A stretch of 64,000 bases of DNA from Pseudorhodoferax soli (lineage in GTDB: Bacteria > Pseudomonadota > Gammaproteobacteria > Burkholderiales > Burkholderiaceae_C): NCBI RefSeq assembly GCF_003337555.1, contig NZ_QPJK01000001.1, positions 1,385,741 to 1,449,740 on the forward strand. The letters run 5' to 3'. This document shows, piece after piece, positions 1 to 10,062 of the stretch (the first letter of the stretch is position 1; each line of letters opens with the position of its first letter). Both the position numbers and the translations under genes were made by a program. A model generated the notes under the pieces. It saw only the letters and a program-made list of their open reading frames with translations. It did no database searches and had not been told where the DNA came from.

Positions 1-3000
1 GACGGCACGATCGAGCATGCTGGCGCAGGCCGGTTGCAGATCCAGGCCGGCCGCCTGGACGGCAACGGCGGCAGCATCGTCGGCAACGGCCTGCTGCAGA
101 TCGAGGCGGAACAGATCGCCCATGGTCGTGGCGCCCGCATGGCCGCAGAACAAATTGCCGTGGTCGCCGCGCGTCTGGACAACCAGGCCGGCGAGATCGT
201 TCAACGCGGCACGCAGGCCATGGCCATCACAGCCAGCGAGGCCTTGGACAACCGCGGCGGCCGCATCGCCAGCAATGCGATCGACATGGCACTGCAGTCC
301 GCAACCATCGCCAACGACGGTGGCCAGATGGTCCACGCCGGCATCGGCAGGCTGGCCATCGATGCGGGCCGGATGGAGGGCGGCGATGGCCACATCACCA
401 GCAACGGCATGCTGGCGGTGCTGGCCGACACCGTCGCCAACCATGGCGGCCTGCAGGCGGCGCAGATCGGCATGGCCACCCGGGTCCTCGACAACCGCGG
501 CGGCCAGATCACGCAGACGGGCAACCAGGCCATGCGGCTGGTCGCCACCGAAGCGCTGAACAACACGGGCGGCAGCATCGCCAGCAATGCCCAGGACATG
601 GAACTGCGGTCTGCGTCGATCACGAACGGCGCAGGCCACATCGAACACGCCGGCAACGGCCAGCTTGCGATCCACGCCGAAACACTGCACGGCGGCGATG
701 GCAGCCTCGTCAGCAACGCCGCTCTCGTGCTGCACGCCGGGCAGATCACGCACGCAGGCCGCATGCAGGCGGACCGGATCGACATCCAGGCGGCCGCGCT
801 GGACAACCGCGGCGGCCACATCGTGCAGACCGGGACGGCGGACATGCGCATCGCCGTCGCGGCACAGCTCGACAACCGCGGCGGCCGCCTTGCCGGCAAC
901 GCACGCGACATGGACATCACCGCGGCCACGCTGGCCAACGCCGGCGGCGAGATCGCGCATGCCGGCACCGGTCGCCTCGCCATCGCCGCGGAGCAGCTCG
1001 ACGCTGGCAATGGCCGCATCCTGGGCAACGGCGAACTGCGCGTGCAGGCACATAGCCTGTCCCACAGCGGCACCATGCAGGCCGACCGCATCGTGATCGA
1101 CGCAGGCACCCTTGCCAATACGGGACTGATCGCCCAGACCGGCGAGACCGCCATGCAGGTGCGCACAAGCGGCATGCTGGACAACCGCGGTGGGCGCATC
1201 GCCGGCAACGGCCATGACATGGCGCTACAGGCCGAGCAGGTGGCCAACGCTGGTGGCCACATCGCGCACGCGGGCAGCGGCCAGCTCTCGCTGACGGCCG
1301 TACGGTTCGACGGCGGCGACGGCGAGGTCATCGGCAACGGCACGTTGGCATTGCAGGCCGTGGAGGTGCGCAACGCAGGTCGCCTGCACGCGGCCCGCAT
1401 CGCCATCGACGCCACCGACCTCGCCAACAGCGGAGAGATCCTGCAGACAGGAGCAGGCCAGGCGCGCGTGTCGGTTGGCGCGACGCTGGACAACCGCGCA
1501 GGGCTGATTGGCACGGCGGCCGGCAGCAACGCCGACCTGGCACTGTCCGCCGGGCAGGTGCTGAACCAGAACGGGCGGCTGCAGGCCGACGGGACGCTCG
1601 CCCTGCGCGCTGGCATCGACCTGCACAACACCGGTGGTCTGCTGCGCGGCGGCAACGCGCTGGACGTCGAGTTGGGTGGACAACTGCGCAATGCCGGCGG
1701 CGCGCTGGAGGCGACCGGCCCCGGTGCGTCCCTGGCACTGCAGGCTGCTGCCATCGACAACCAGGACGGGCGCATCGTCAACACCGGCACCGGCGCCAGC
1801 CGCATCGCGGCCGCCAGCATTGTCAATGCCGGCGCTGCCGGCCTGATTGGCACCAACGGTGCGCTGCAACTGTCAGCCGCCACATTGGACAACCTGGCCG
1901 GTGCAGAGCTCTCGTCCGGCCAGACGCTGGATCTGGCCGTCACGGAACAGGTGCGCAACCGCAGCAGCATCGCCAGCGGTGGCGGCGTCAACCTGGAACA
2001 GGCGAGCGCCCGGTTGGACAACAGCGGCGGCAGCATCGTTGCGGCGGGATCGAGCCGCATCGCTGTCGCGCAGCTGCAGAACGATGGCGGCCGCATTGCC
2101 ACGGCGACAGGATCCCAGGCCGACCTGGTGCTGGTGGCGGGCAGCCTGTCCAACGGGGAGGGCATCTTGTCCAGCGACCGCGATCTGAGCGTCCAGGTCG
2201 AGGGCGATCACACCCATGCCGGCCTGGCCCATGCAGCGCGCGACCTCGCATTGAAAGCTGGCGGCGCGCTGCGCAACGACGGCGTCTTGCGCGCCAGCGG
2301 CACCCTCACCGCCGACGCACAGGACATGAACAACATGGCGGGCGCCAGCATCGAGGCGGGGCACGTGGTCCTGCGCGCCGCTGGCGCATTGCACAACGGC
2401 GGCGAGATTGGAGGGAGCAGCGCAGCGCTGCATGCCGACGCGCTGACCAACCACGGCGCAATCACAGCGGGTGCACTGTCCATCACGGCGCGCACGCTTG
2501 ACAACATCGGGCCGCAGGCCCTGCTCGGTGCCACCGACGACCTGGAGCTGCAGGCCACACAGGCCCTGTCGAACACGGATGGCGCCAGCGTCTATGCGGG
2601 CCGCGACATCCGCATCACCACAGGCGCGCTGCTGAACCGCAGCGCCACCATCGAGGCCGGGCGCCACATCGCCATCGACGCGGCCACGGTGTTGAACGAA
2701 CGGCCTGGCGTCGCCGTGGCGCGTGTCGTCACGCTGGAAGAGAACCACACGATGCGCATGCCGTCATGGTGGCAGAACCGCGACCGGAACGGCAATGGCT
2801 ACACACCGGAAGGAACCAACTACTCCGCCTACCAGGTGTCCTACATCAACCCTGCGGACATCCTGGAGCAAAGCACCGTCTACACCCCCGACGGCTATGC
2901 GATCGGCCGCGTGGTGGTCCGCACCCATGCCAACGACAGCGTGTTTTTCAGCGGGCGCGCCGGTCGCGCATCGGCCGACGGCAAGCACTGGGGCCAGGCC

Positions 3001-6000
3001 GAACGCATGACCGGCGCGGACGGAACGCGCGTGCTGTACTACACGGCGCGCCAGGACGGCGTGCCCAACCCGGACCAGGTTCCCGGCGTGACCAGCGGCG
3101 TCTGGGAAAACGCACAGGTGCACACGATGGACTCCTCACGCGTGGCGTTCAGTCCCGCCTATGGCAGTTGCACCACCAACTGCGTGCGCTTCGTCGCGCC
3201 GCTGGACTACACGGACCCGAACACGACCATCATCCGCGACACACAGAGCGTGCTGGGGCCCAACACCTCCCTGTCTGAGTTGCAACGCGATGCCCATGTC
3301 ATCGCCACCGAGGATCGCCTCGCTCCCGGTGCCGGCACCGCTGGACGCATCGCCGCCGGCGGCGACATCCGCGTCAACTTCTCCGACTGGATGCTCAACG
3401 ACCACAGTGACATCGTGGCGGGTGGTGCACTCGCCCTGCACGGCGCCGACGGCGCGGCCTTCGAGAACCGGGCCACGACGCTGCTGCGCACCTGGCGCTT
3501 CGACGGCACGCGCCACTATGCCAACGGCACGTCGGCTGCCTACCGTCAGCCGGACAAGACGGAGATCATCGGCAGCATCGGCGCAGCTGTGTCGGGCCAG
3601 CAGGTCGACATCCAGGCCGGCAGCATCCGCAACGTCGACACCTCCGCCGGCAGCCATGCCAACCTCACCGCGGATCTGCGCTTGAGTTCCGGTGTCACGC
3701 CGCAGGCCGGCACCACGCGGCGCATTCAGAACGGCATGTTGGCCGCGCAGGCCGGCGGCGGCGTCAGCGTACATGCACAGGCGGCAGACCGACCCGCAGC
3801 AGACATTGCGCTGGGCAGCGCGGAAGGCGCGGGGCACGGAGGGGCTGCACAGGGCGCCAGCGCCACCGCGACAAACGGCACCGACATCGCCATACGTGCG
3901 CAGGCCAGCACGGGCGGCAGCGGCCTGTTTCAGCAGCAGCCCGCGGCGGAAGGCCGGACCCTTTACGCCACGCACCCGCGCTTTGCCAATGCCAAGCCCT
4001 GGGTCTCCAGCGACAGCATGCTGCAGACCCTTGGACTGGACCCGGCACTGGTGCTGAAGCGCCTGGGCGACGGCTTCATGGAGCAACAGCGCATCCGCGA
4101 GCAGATCACCGCGCAGACCGGCCGGCACCATCTGGCCGGCTACAGCGACGACGACGCCCAATACGCCGCCCTGCTGAACGCAGGCGCATCGTCGGCGCAA
4201 GCCCTGGATCTGCGTGTGGGCGTGGCGCTGACCGCCGCGCAGATGGCCCAGCTCACCAGCGACATCGTGTGGCTCGAGCGCCAACGCGTCACCCTGCCGG
4301 ACGGCAGTACGCAGGAGGTGTTGGCCCCGCGTCTGTACCTCGCCCATCTGGGAGAAGCCACGGTGCGCCCGCATGGCGCACTGGTGACCGGCGACGACGT
4401 GCGATTGCAAGGCCAGGACATCCTGAACCGCGGCGGCGTCATCGGGCAGGCGTCCACGGGCCGTACGGTGCTCGTGGCCAGCCGCGACATCATCAACCAG
4501 GGCGGCACCGTGCAAGGGCGCGACGTGGCCCTGGTGGCCGCGCGGGACGTGCGCAACGAGAGCCTGGCGATCACGCAGGACTGGAGCGCGTCGAACGCGC
4601 GGGCCAGCGTCACCGGCAGCCACACCAGCTTGTCGAACACCGCGCGCATCGAGGCCGGCCGCACATTGCAGATCCAGGCGGGACAGGACGTGCAGGACAC
4701 CGCCGGGCACATCGCTGCCGGTGGCACGGCCAACGTGCAAGCCGGCCGCGACATTGCGTTCGGCACGGTGGACATCGGACACGACTACCGCATGCAGATG
4801 GGGCTCGCCAGCGCCGCCAGCAACAGCCGCCAAGCCCATGCGGCCCAGATCGGAGCCGGCGACGACCTGGTGTTGTCCGCCGGGCGCGACCTGCAACTGA
4901 ACGGCACCCAGGCCCGCGCCGGCGGCGACGCGCTGGTCATCGCCGGACGGGAGCTGAACCTGCAGGCCGTCGCCAGCACCTCCAGCAGCGACCTGCGCAA
5001 CGATCCTGCCGGCTCGCGCTACCGCCAGACCCACAGCCAGACCACGGTGCAAGGCGCCAGCGTGCAGGCCGGCCATGATCTGTCCATGCGTGCGGGCGCC
5101 TTGGAGTCGGGTGACCTCAAGGTCACCGGCAGCACGGTGAGCGCCAAAGGCGACGTGCAACTGGGTGCCAGCCGTGACGTGGTGTTGGCCTCCGCACAGA
5201 CCAGCAGCCTCACGGACCACTACACGCACAGCAAAAGCAGCGGCCTGTTCTCCAAGAGCTCCACCACGGAACGGGATGTCGTCAGCGTCTCGGGCGTGAA
5301 GGGCAGCAGCGTCAGCGGCAACACTGTGGCAATCAACGCAAGCCGCGACATCGTGGCGCAAGCAGCGCTCTTGCAGTCCGAAGGCGCCATGCACCTGGCT
5401 GCCACACGCGACATTGCCCTGACCACAGCGGACCAGACGGTCACCGAAACCCACTTCAAGGACGTGCGCAAGAGCGCTACCGCCCTGGGCAAGATCACCG
5501 GCCTGGCTTTGGGCGGCGGCTCGCTGGGGCAGACGGCCATCGTCGGCGGCAAATTCATCAGCAGCAACGCGGCGCTGAACGACGCCACCGAGACGCGCAC
5601 AGCTGCCATCGGCACCACCGTCTCGGCCGGCAGCCTGCAGATGGCGAGCGGCCGTGACATCACCGTGCAAGGCGCCACCATGGTGGCTGATCACGACATC
5701 ACTGCCGTGGCGGGGCGCAACCTCACCATCGAAAGCGCACAGAACAGCTATCGCACCGGCAGCCGTGTCGCGACCAGCCGGAGCGGCTCGGTCGGCACGT
5801 TCACCAATCCGGCTTTGGGAAACATCAAACAAAGCCAGAGCAGCCAAGGCAGCGGTGTCACCCAGTCTGCCAGCAGCGTCGCCAGCCTGCAGGGCGATGT
5901 GACTCTGATTGCGGGGGGGCGCTATGCGCAAACCGCGAGCAGCGTGCTGGCGGCCGGCCAGGGTGGCACCCTTGTGGGTGGCGACGTGCACATCCAGGCC

Positions 6001-8580
6001 CGAGACGTGGTCATCGGCGAAGCCTTCAACACCAGCGAGTCCAGCAGCCATAGCCGGTCCAGCAGCACGGTGTTGGGCGGCAGTGCCAGCGTGGCCGGCA
6101 TCAGCATCGACACGCTGCGAAACGCGGGCGGCACCTTGGAGGCCATGAGCAACACCAGCGATGGCCGCATGCAGGCGTTGGGCGCGGTCAACCTGGCTCT
6201 GCAGGGAAAGCAGGCCTACGACGCGGCCATGTCGATTGCCAAGGGCGCGGTGGGCTACAAGGTCAGCGCCAGCATCAGTCACAGCAAGAGCGAAAGTCAA
6301 AGCACCGCAAGCAGCCGCGCAGCAGTCGGTTCCAGCATCGTGGGGGCCGACCGGGTCAGCATCGTAGCCACCGGCGGCGCAGCCGACTCCAACATCCGGG
6401 TGGTCGGCTCCACCATCGGCGCGGGCAGCACAGCCCATCTGCAGGCCGACAACACCATTGGCTTGGAAGCCAGCCAGAGCAGCTCGGAGCAACAAGGCAG
6501 CAACCGCAGCAGTGGTGCCAGCGTAGGTGTCAGCTTTGGCGCCGGCGCGCAGAACGGCTTCACCATCGAGTTGGGCGTCAGCAAAGGCAAGGGAATCCAG
6601 AACGGCAGCGAAGTGCTGCACACCAACACGCACGTCACAGGCGGCGAGGCCGTTCACATCGTCAGCGGCAGCAACCTGACGCTCAAAGGCGCGGTGGTCG
6701 ACGCTCCACAAATCAGGGCCGATGTCGGTGGCGACCTGCGCATCGAGAGCCTGCAGGACACAAGCGAGCAGATCGCGCGGCAAAGCAGTTCGGGCCTGAA
6801 CCTGAGCTTGTGTATCCCGCCGATCTGCTATGGCACCTCGACCGTGAGCGGCAGCGCCGCGGCCGCCAAAGCGAATGGCAGCTATGCCAGCGTGGTGGAG
6901 AAAAGCGGCATCAAGGCCGGTGATGGTGGGTTCCAGGTGCAAGTACAAGGCAGCACCGATCTGAAGGGCGGCGTGGTCAGCAGCACGCAGGCGGCGATCG
7001 ATGCGAAGTTGAACGAGTTCAACACAGCGAGCCTGACCAGCAGCGACATCCAGAACCACAACGTCTACAAGGCCAGCAGCTATGCGGTGAGCGCCAGCCT
7101 CTCGGCGGGAATGGGCAAGAAGGAGTCAGCCAAGACGGAGGAGCAGCAGCGTGCGGCCGCAAGTGCAGCCAAGACAACACCGGGTGGCAGCGCTGGGGCT
7201 GGTCGGATCAACGTCAGCGAAGCCAGCACGACCGCATCAGGCATCAGTGGCATTGCTGGGGACACCAAGGTGCGGACCGGGGACGCCAGCAGCACCGGCG
7301 CACTGGTCAAGGACTGGAATGCACAGGCGCTGCTCCAGGATGTGCAAGCCCAGGCTCGGATCACGCAAGAATTTGGGCAGCACGCCAGCAGAGCTGTGGG
7401 TGACTATGCACAGCAGAAGCACACCGAACTTGTGAACTCCGATCCCGCCGAAGCGGCGAAGTGGGCCGAGGGTGGCGTCTATCGCGTGGCTGCGCATGCG
7501 GCGGTTGCTGGGTTGGCCACGGGTACAGGGGGCGCGATTGGAGCAGCAGCCAGTGCGTCCTTAGTGCCTCGCCTCGGAGAGAACATTGCCAACCTGGAGC
7601 TTCCGGCGCCGCTCAAGGAGGTGGTAGTCCTCGCGGTTGGCACTGCCGTTGGCGCACTCGCTGGCGGTACCGTGGGCGCAACGGCGGGAATGAACGAAAC
7701 GGCGAATAACTATTTGACTTCAGCCGACCTGCGCAACCGCCATCAGCGCCTCAAAGCTTGTCAGGATGCCGGTGACTCCATGTGTGAGGTGCAGGCGCTG
7801 CGTGAGTACGAACTTAAGAGCGCCGTTAACTCCGCCTTGATTGACCGAAATTCTGTTCTCACCAAGTCCTCGCTTGAAGTTATTCGCACAGCGCTTGAAC
7901 GGTCGCTTGAAAGTGCATCTGTTGATAGTGAAACTCGCCAGCAAACGCAGACAAGCATTCGTGAACTAAACACTATAGTCTCCTCCATTGAAAAGTCGCC
8001 AGTTCTCGCTGATGCAGCAGAGCTAGCGCTTATAGCGGCAGATTTAATAGGTCTGACCAAGGCGATCGGGGCGGTTAAACCGCTAATCACCGCATTCGCA
8101 CCACGCCTGTATCCGAACATTTCAGAAGCACAAATCCTTGAGAAATTAGGCACACAAAGCAGACTAGGGCAGACACCGCAACTCGTCGATATAGCTGATG
8201 CCGGTTCAGTGAAGCAAATAAATCCCACAGGCTCGACCCAAAATTGTACAAACTGTGTTGCAGTCGTGGACAACCTCCTTAGAACTGGCAATCCCGCAAG
8301 TGCGCTGCCCCTTGAGAACCCGCTACCGTATGAGGCACTAGAATCAATTTACAATATACGGATGAGCGGCTGGGCAACTCGCCGTGCAATCGAAAGCAGC
8401 TTGCTAGCAAAAGGAGAAGGTTCTCGCGCCGTGGTTTATGGAACCGACGGAGTAACAGGCCATGTATGGAACGCAGTTGTTCAAAAAGGAAGAGTAAACT
8501 ATATTGATGGACAACTACAAGGAAGCGGGCTCGTAAATTTCACAGACTTTAATTACTTCCGGTTTGGAATCTTGCCATGA
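1..8580 (+). CDS. Filamentous haemagglutinin / CdiA-type exoprotein with C-terminal papain-fold toxin (5' end outside window)
   Basis: The reading frame is open from base 1, so the secretion signal and TPS domain lie upstream and 2859 residues are visible. The first third is a run of beta-helix coils of the type LDNRGG-I. From about 4400 the haemagglutinin repeats become Ser-rich (A-RDI-L). Two Gly/Ala-rich hydrophobic stretches (about 7483-7690) lead to an NNYL pretoxin junction at 7705, a likely variant of the VENN motif. The tail after it has clearly lower GC. It carries NC-TNC (Cys codons 8245 and 8254), GHVWN (His 8461) and YIDGQ (Asp 8506), the Cys-His-Asp layout of papain-like toxin domains. 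By family it should be exported by a TpsB/CdiB partner (not in window) and deliver the tail into neighbouring cells. Toxin activity, peptidase or deamidase, is inferred. Confidence 0.9.
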   Translation, partial: DGTIEHAGAGRLQIQAGRLDGNGGSIVGNGLLQIEAEQIAHGRGARMAAEQIAVVAARLDNQAGEIVQRGTQAMAITASEALDNRGGRIASNAIDMALQSATIANDGGQMVHAGIGRLAIDAGRMEGGDGHITSNGMLAVLADTVANHGGLQAAQIGMATRVLDNRGGQITQTGNQAMRLVATEALNNTGGSIASNAQDMELRSASITNGAGHIEHAGNGQLAIHAETLHGGDGSLVSNAALVLHAGQITHAGRMQADRIDIQAAALDNRGGHIVQTGTADMRIAVAAQLDNRGGRLAGNARDMDITAATLANAGGEIAHAGTGRLAIAAEQLDAGNGRILGNGELRVQAHSLSHSGTMQADRIVIDAGTLANTGLIAQTGETAMQVRTSGMLDNRGGRIAGNGHDMALQAEQVANAGGHIAHAGSGQLSLTAVRFDGGDGEVIGNGTLALQAVEVRNAGRLHAARIAIDATDLANSGEILQTGAGQARVSVGATLDNRAGLIGTAAGSNADLALSAGQVLNQNGRLQADGTLALRAGIDLHNTGGLLRGGNALDVELGGQLRNAGGALEATGPGASLALQAAAIDNQDGRIVNTGTGASRIAAASIVNAGAAGLIGTNGALQLSAATLDNLAGAELSSGQTLDLAVTEQVRNRSSIASGGGVNLEQASARLDNSGGSIVAAGSSRIAVAQLQNDGGRIATATGSQADLVLVAGSLSNGEGILSSDRDLSVQVEGDHTHAGLAHAARDLALKAGGALRNDGVLRASGTLTADAQDMNNMAGASIEAGHVVLRAAGALHNGGEIGGSSAALHADALTNHGAITAGALSITARTLDNIGPQALLGATDDLELQATQALSNTDGASVYAGRDIRITTGALLNRSATIEAGRHIAIDAATVLNERPGVAVARVVTLEENHTMRMPSWWQNRDRNGNGYTPEGTNYSAYQVSYINPADILEQSTVYTPDGYAIGRVVVRTHANDSVFFSGRAGRASADGKHWGQAERMTGADGTRVLYYTARQDGVPNPDQVPGVTSGVWENAQVHTMDSSRVAFSPAYGSCTTNCVRFVAPLDYTDPNTTIIRDTQSVLGPNTSLSELQRDAHVIATEDRLAPGAGTAGRIAAGGDIRVNFSDWMLNDHSDIVAGGALALHGADGAAFENRATTLLRTWRFDGTRHYANGTSAAYRQPDKTEIIGSIGAAVSGQQVDIQAGSIRNVDTSAGSHANLTADLRLSSGVTPQAGTTRRIQNGMLAAQAGGGVSVHAQAADRPAADIALGSAEGAGHGGAAQGASATATNGTDIAIRAQASTGGSGLFQQQPAAEGRTLYATHPRFANAKPWVSSDSMLQTLGLDPALVLKRLGDGFMEQQRIREQITAQTGRHHLAGYSDDDAQYAALLNAGASSAQALDLRVGVALTAAQMAQLTSDIVWLERQRVTLPDGSTQEVLAPRLYLAHLGEATVRPHGALVTGDDVRLQGQDILNRGGVIGQASTGRTVLVASRDIINQGGTVQGRDVALVAARDVRNESLAITQDWSASNARASVTGSHTSLSNTARIEAGRTLQIQAGQDVQDTAGHIAAGGTANVQAGRDIAFGTVDIGHDYRMQMGLASAASNSRQAHAAQIGAGDDLVLSAGRDLQLNGTQARAGGDALVIAGRELNLQAVASTSSSDLRNDPAGSRYRQTHSQTTVQGASVQAGHDLSMRAGALESGDLKVTGSTVSAKGDVQLGASRDVVLASAQTSSLTDHYTHSKSSGLFSKSSTTERDVVSVSGVKGSSVSGNTVAINASRDIVAQAALLQSEGAMHLAATRDIALTTADQTVTETHFKDVRKSATALGKITGLALGGGSLGQTAIVGGKFISSNAALNDATETRTAAIGTTVSAGSLQMASGRDITVQGATMVADHDITAVAGRNLTIESAQNSYRTGSRVATSRSGSVGTFTNPALGNIKQSQSSQGSGVTQSASSVASLQGDVTLIAGGRYAQTASSVLAAGQGGTLVGGDVHIQARDVVIGEAFNTSESSSHSRSSSTVLGGSASVAGISIDTLRNAGGTLEAMSNTSDGRMQALGAVNLALQGKQAYDAAMSIAKGAVGYKVSASISHSKSESQSTASSRAAVGSSIVGADRVSIVATGGAADSNIRVVGSTIGAGSTAHLQADNTIGLEASQSSSEQQGSNRSSGASVGVSFGAGAQNGFTIELGVSKGKGIQNGSEVLHTNTHVTGGEAVHIVSGSNLTLKGAVVDAPQIRADVGGDLRIESLQDTSEQIARQSSSGLNLSLCIPPICYGTSTVSGSAAAAKANGSYASVVEKSGIKAGDGGFQVQVQGSTDLKGGVVSSTQAAIDAKLNEFNTASLTSSDIQNHNVYKASSYAVSASLSAGMGKKESAKTEEQQRAAASAAKTTPGGSAGAGRINVSEASTTASGISGIAGDTKVRTGDASSTGALVKDWNAQALLQDVQAQARITQEFGQHASRAVGDYAQQKHTELVNSDPAEAAKWAEGGVYRVAAHAAVAGLATGTGGAIGAAASASLVPRLGENIANLELPAPLKEVVVLAVGTAVGALAGGTVGATAGMNETANNYLTSADLRNRHQRLKACQDAGDSMCEVQALREYELKSAVNSALIDRNSVLTKSSLEVIRTALERSLESASVDSETRQQTQTSIRELNTIVSSIEKSPVLADAAELALIAADLIGLTKAIGAVKPLITAFAPRLYPNISEAQILEKLGTQSRLGQTPQLVDIADAGSVKQINPTGSTQNCTNCVAVVDNLLRTGNPASALPLENPLPYEALESIYNIRMSGWATRRAIESSLLAKGEGSRAVVYGTDGVTGHVWNAVVQKGRVNYIDGQLQGSGLVNFTDFNYFRFGILP
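175..1735 (+). repeat. Tandem ~312-bp repeats encoding ~104-residue beta-helix blocks
   Basis: Within the exoprotein gene the block beginning LDN-(Q/R)-GG-I recurs near 175, 487, 800, 1111 and 1423, a spacing of about 312 bp (104 codons). Each block contains roughly five sub-repeats of 18-23 residues (LDNRGG-I, NAGG-I-HAG, GGDG-I-GNG, ADRI-I-A), which is the expected size for turns of a right-handed beta-helix. Copies have diverged at both DNA and protein level, so this is an old internal amplification and not a recent perfect tandem array. Boundaries are approximate. Confidence 0.7.
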
Positions 8581-8831
8581 CAATTGATTTTTCAGAAGCA
8601 AAGAGTAAGGCTATCGAGCACCTCAAAACCATGGAATCCAATGCAAACGGAGTCCCATATGTTCTCATTGAAGAGAAAATTCGAGAAACACCAAATGGAT
8701 GGTATTTTCCATACCAGTCTCTCGACTTCCTAAAATCCGGTGATTTTTCGAAATCGCTCATCGGAAATTGGCCGTTGTTTGTAGATCGACAAGGAAACAT
8801 TTCCACGGGGCGCCCCACGCCAAAAGGTTGA
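8577..8831 (+). CDS. Imm35/YrhB-like immunity protein for the upstream toxin
   Basis: This 84-residue protein starts in an ATGA overlap with the toxin stop codon, so it is translationally coupled. It shows the features I associate with the Imm35/YrhB family: a short helical N terminus, an I-E--I-E segment, GWYFPYQSLDFL, a GNWPLFVDR strand and a final G-I-TG turn. Imm35-type proteins are known partners of polymorphic toxins. Here the expected role is cytoplasmic: binding the papain-fold toxin tail and protecting the producer. Its low GC matches the toxin tail and contrasts with the rest of the exoprotein, consistent with the two having been acquired together as a cassette. Direct evidence for the toxin-immunity interaction is positional only. 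Confidence 0.75.
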   Translation: MTIDFSEAKSKAIEHLKTMESNANGVPYVLIEEKIRETPNGWYFPYQSLDFLKSGDFSKSLIGNWPLFVDRQGNISTGRPTPKG

Positions 8832-8899
8832 TCAATCGAAATGCGGGCCGATCCTAAGTAGGTGCGCCCGCCTACCCGCGCCACGATGGCCGGCGTTAA

Positions 8900-10058
8900 G
8901 GAAGCTCTGCTTTAACTGCTTTGCGATGTGCTGATGGCACCCACTCACGTCGATTCGGAATTTCGCACTGCTCCGCGGCCGCCTCTAGGCCGCTTTCGGC
9001 GCCCTGACAGGCCTTTTGGCCAATCACAGGCGCACTCATGCCTGCGCTCCCATCAAAGTTCGCCGCGCCCTCCACAGGTTGGACAGCGCAAACAGCGTGT
9101 GCAACTGCGCGGTGTTCTTCTTCAGCCCGCGGTAGCGCACCTTGACGTGGCCGAACTGGCGCTTGATCACCCGGAACGGATGCTCGACCTTGGCCCGAAT
9201 GCTGGCCTTGATGCGTTCGAGGCGGTCGCTCAGATCCTCGACCGGCTTGTTCTTGTCCAGCAGCTTGCGTTTGCCTGACCGCATCGCGATGTTCCAGCGC
9301 ACGCCTTCCTTGGCGTCGGGGCGCTTGTTGGCGCCCTGGTAGCCGGCATCTCCCCAGGCTTCGGTTTCCTCGCCGTGCAGCAAGGTATTGGCTTCGACCA
9401 CATCGCCCACGCTGGCGGCGGTGCCGCGCACGGTGTGCACCAGACCGAAGTCGGCATCCACGCCGATGTGGGCCTTCATGCCGAAGTACCACTGGTTGCC
9501 CTTCTTACTCTGCTTCATCTGTGGGTCGCGCTCGCCCGAGGCGTTCTTGGTCGAACTCGGGGCGGCGATCAGCGTGGCATCCACCACCGTGCCGGCGCGC
9601 AGCAGCAACCCCTTGGCGCTGAGCAGTTCGTTGATGAGCGCAGGATCTGCGGGGCCAGCTTGTGTTCTTCCAGCAGCCGGCGAAAGCGCAGGATCGTCGT
9701 CTCGTCGGGCAGCGCTGTGTCCTAGTTCAGGCCAGCGAATTCGCGGAACAGCGGCACGTCGTGCAGCGCCTCTTCCATGGCCGGATCGCTCAGCGTGAAC
9801 CATTGCTGCATGAAGTCGATGCGCATCATCGTCTCAACGGCAAAGGGCGGCCGACCGCGTTTGCCTTCAGGGGCGTACGGCGTGAAGGCAACGAGCGCCG
9901 CCCAAGGCACCACGCGTTCCACCTCCGCGAGGAACTCGCGCTTGCGCGTGCGCTTGGTCGTCAGGTTCAGGCCCAGGTCGGCTTGCTTCATGACTCAGAT
10001 TTTCTGCGCAACTCGGCTGCGGCTCAGCACATCGCGGCGCGCTTTGTGCAGACCTTCC
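8900..10058 (-). mobile_element. IS5-family insertion sequence, decayed, with TTAA target duplication
   Basis: The element is about 1159 bp. The left end reads GGAAGCTCTGC from 8900 and the right end is GCAGACCTTCC ending at 10058, an imperfect inverted repeat. Both ends are flanked by TTAA (8896-8899 and 10059-10062), which fits the YTAR target duplication of the IS5 group. A single transposase reading frame runs on the minus strand but is broken. The element lies 68 bp after the immunity gene and marks the edge between the toxin locus and a region of gene debris. I cannot assign a named IS without a search. Confidence 0.85.
9036..9991 (-). pseudogene. IS5-family DDE transposase, nonsense mutation plus frameshift
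   Basis: The N-terminal part (start 9991, MKQADLGLNL) runs to an in-frame TAG at 9722-9724, just after FREFAGLN, where related proteins usually carry Trp or Gln. The frame continues as DTALPDETTILRFRRLLEE and is then lost near 9637-9648, where one base of an expected CTGGCG appears to be missing. The C-terminal part resumes with INELLSAKGLLLRAG. The catalytic acids are still recognisable: Asp in VVDATLI, Asp in GDAGYQG and Glu in KVEHPFRVIK. Two independent lesions mean this copy cannot make transposase by itself, although a full-length copy elsewhere could still move it. Confidence 0.85.
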
Positions 10059-10062
10059 TTAA

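Noticed and set aside
3136..7059. A very long minus-strand open frame (about 1300 codons) opposite the exoprotein gene
   Set aside because: It is a by-product of high GC and repetitive codons on the plus strand. It has no start signal, domain or sensible composition, while the plus strand shows clear haemagglutinin repeats throughout.
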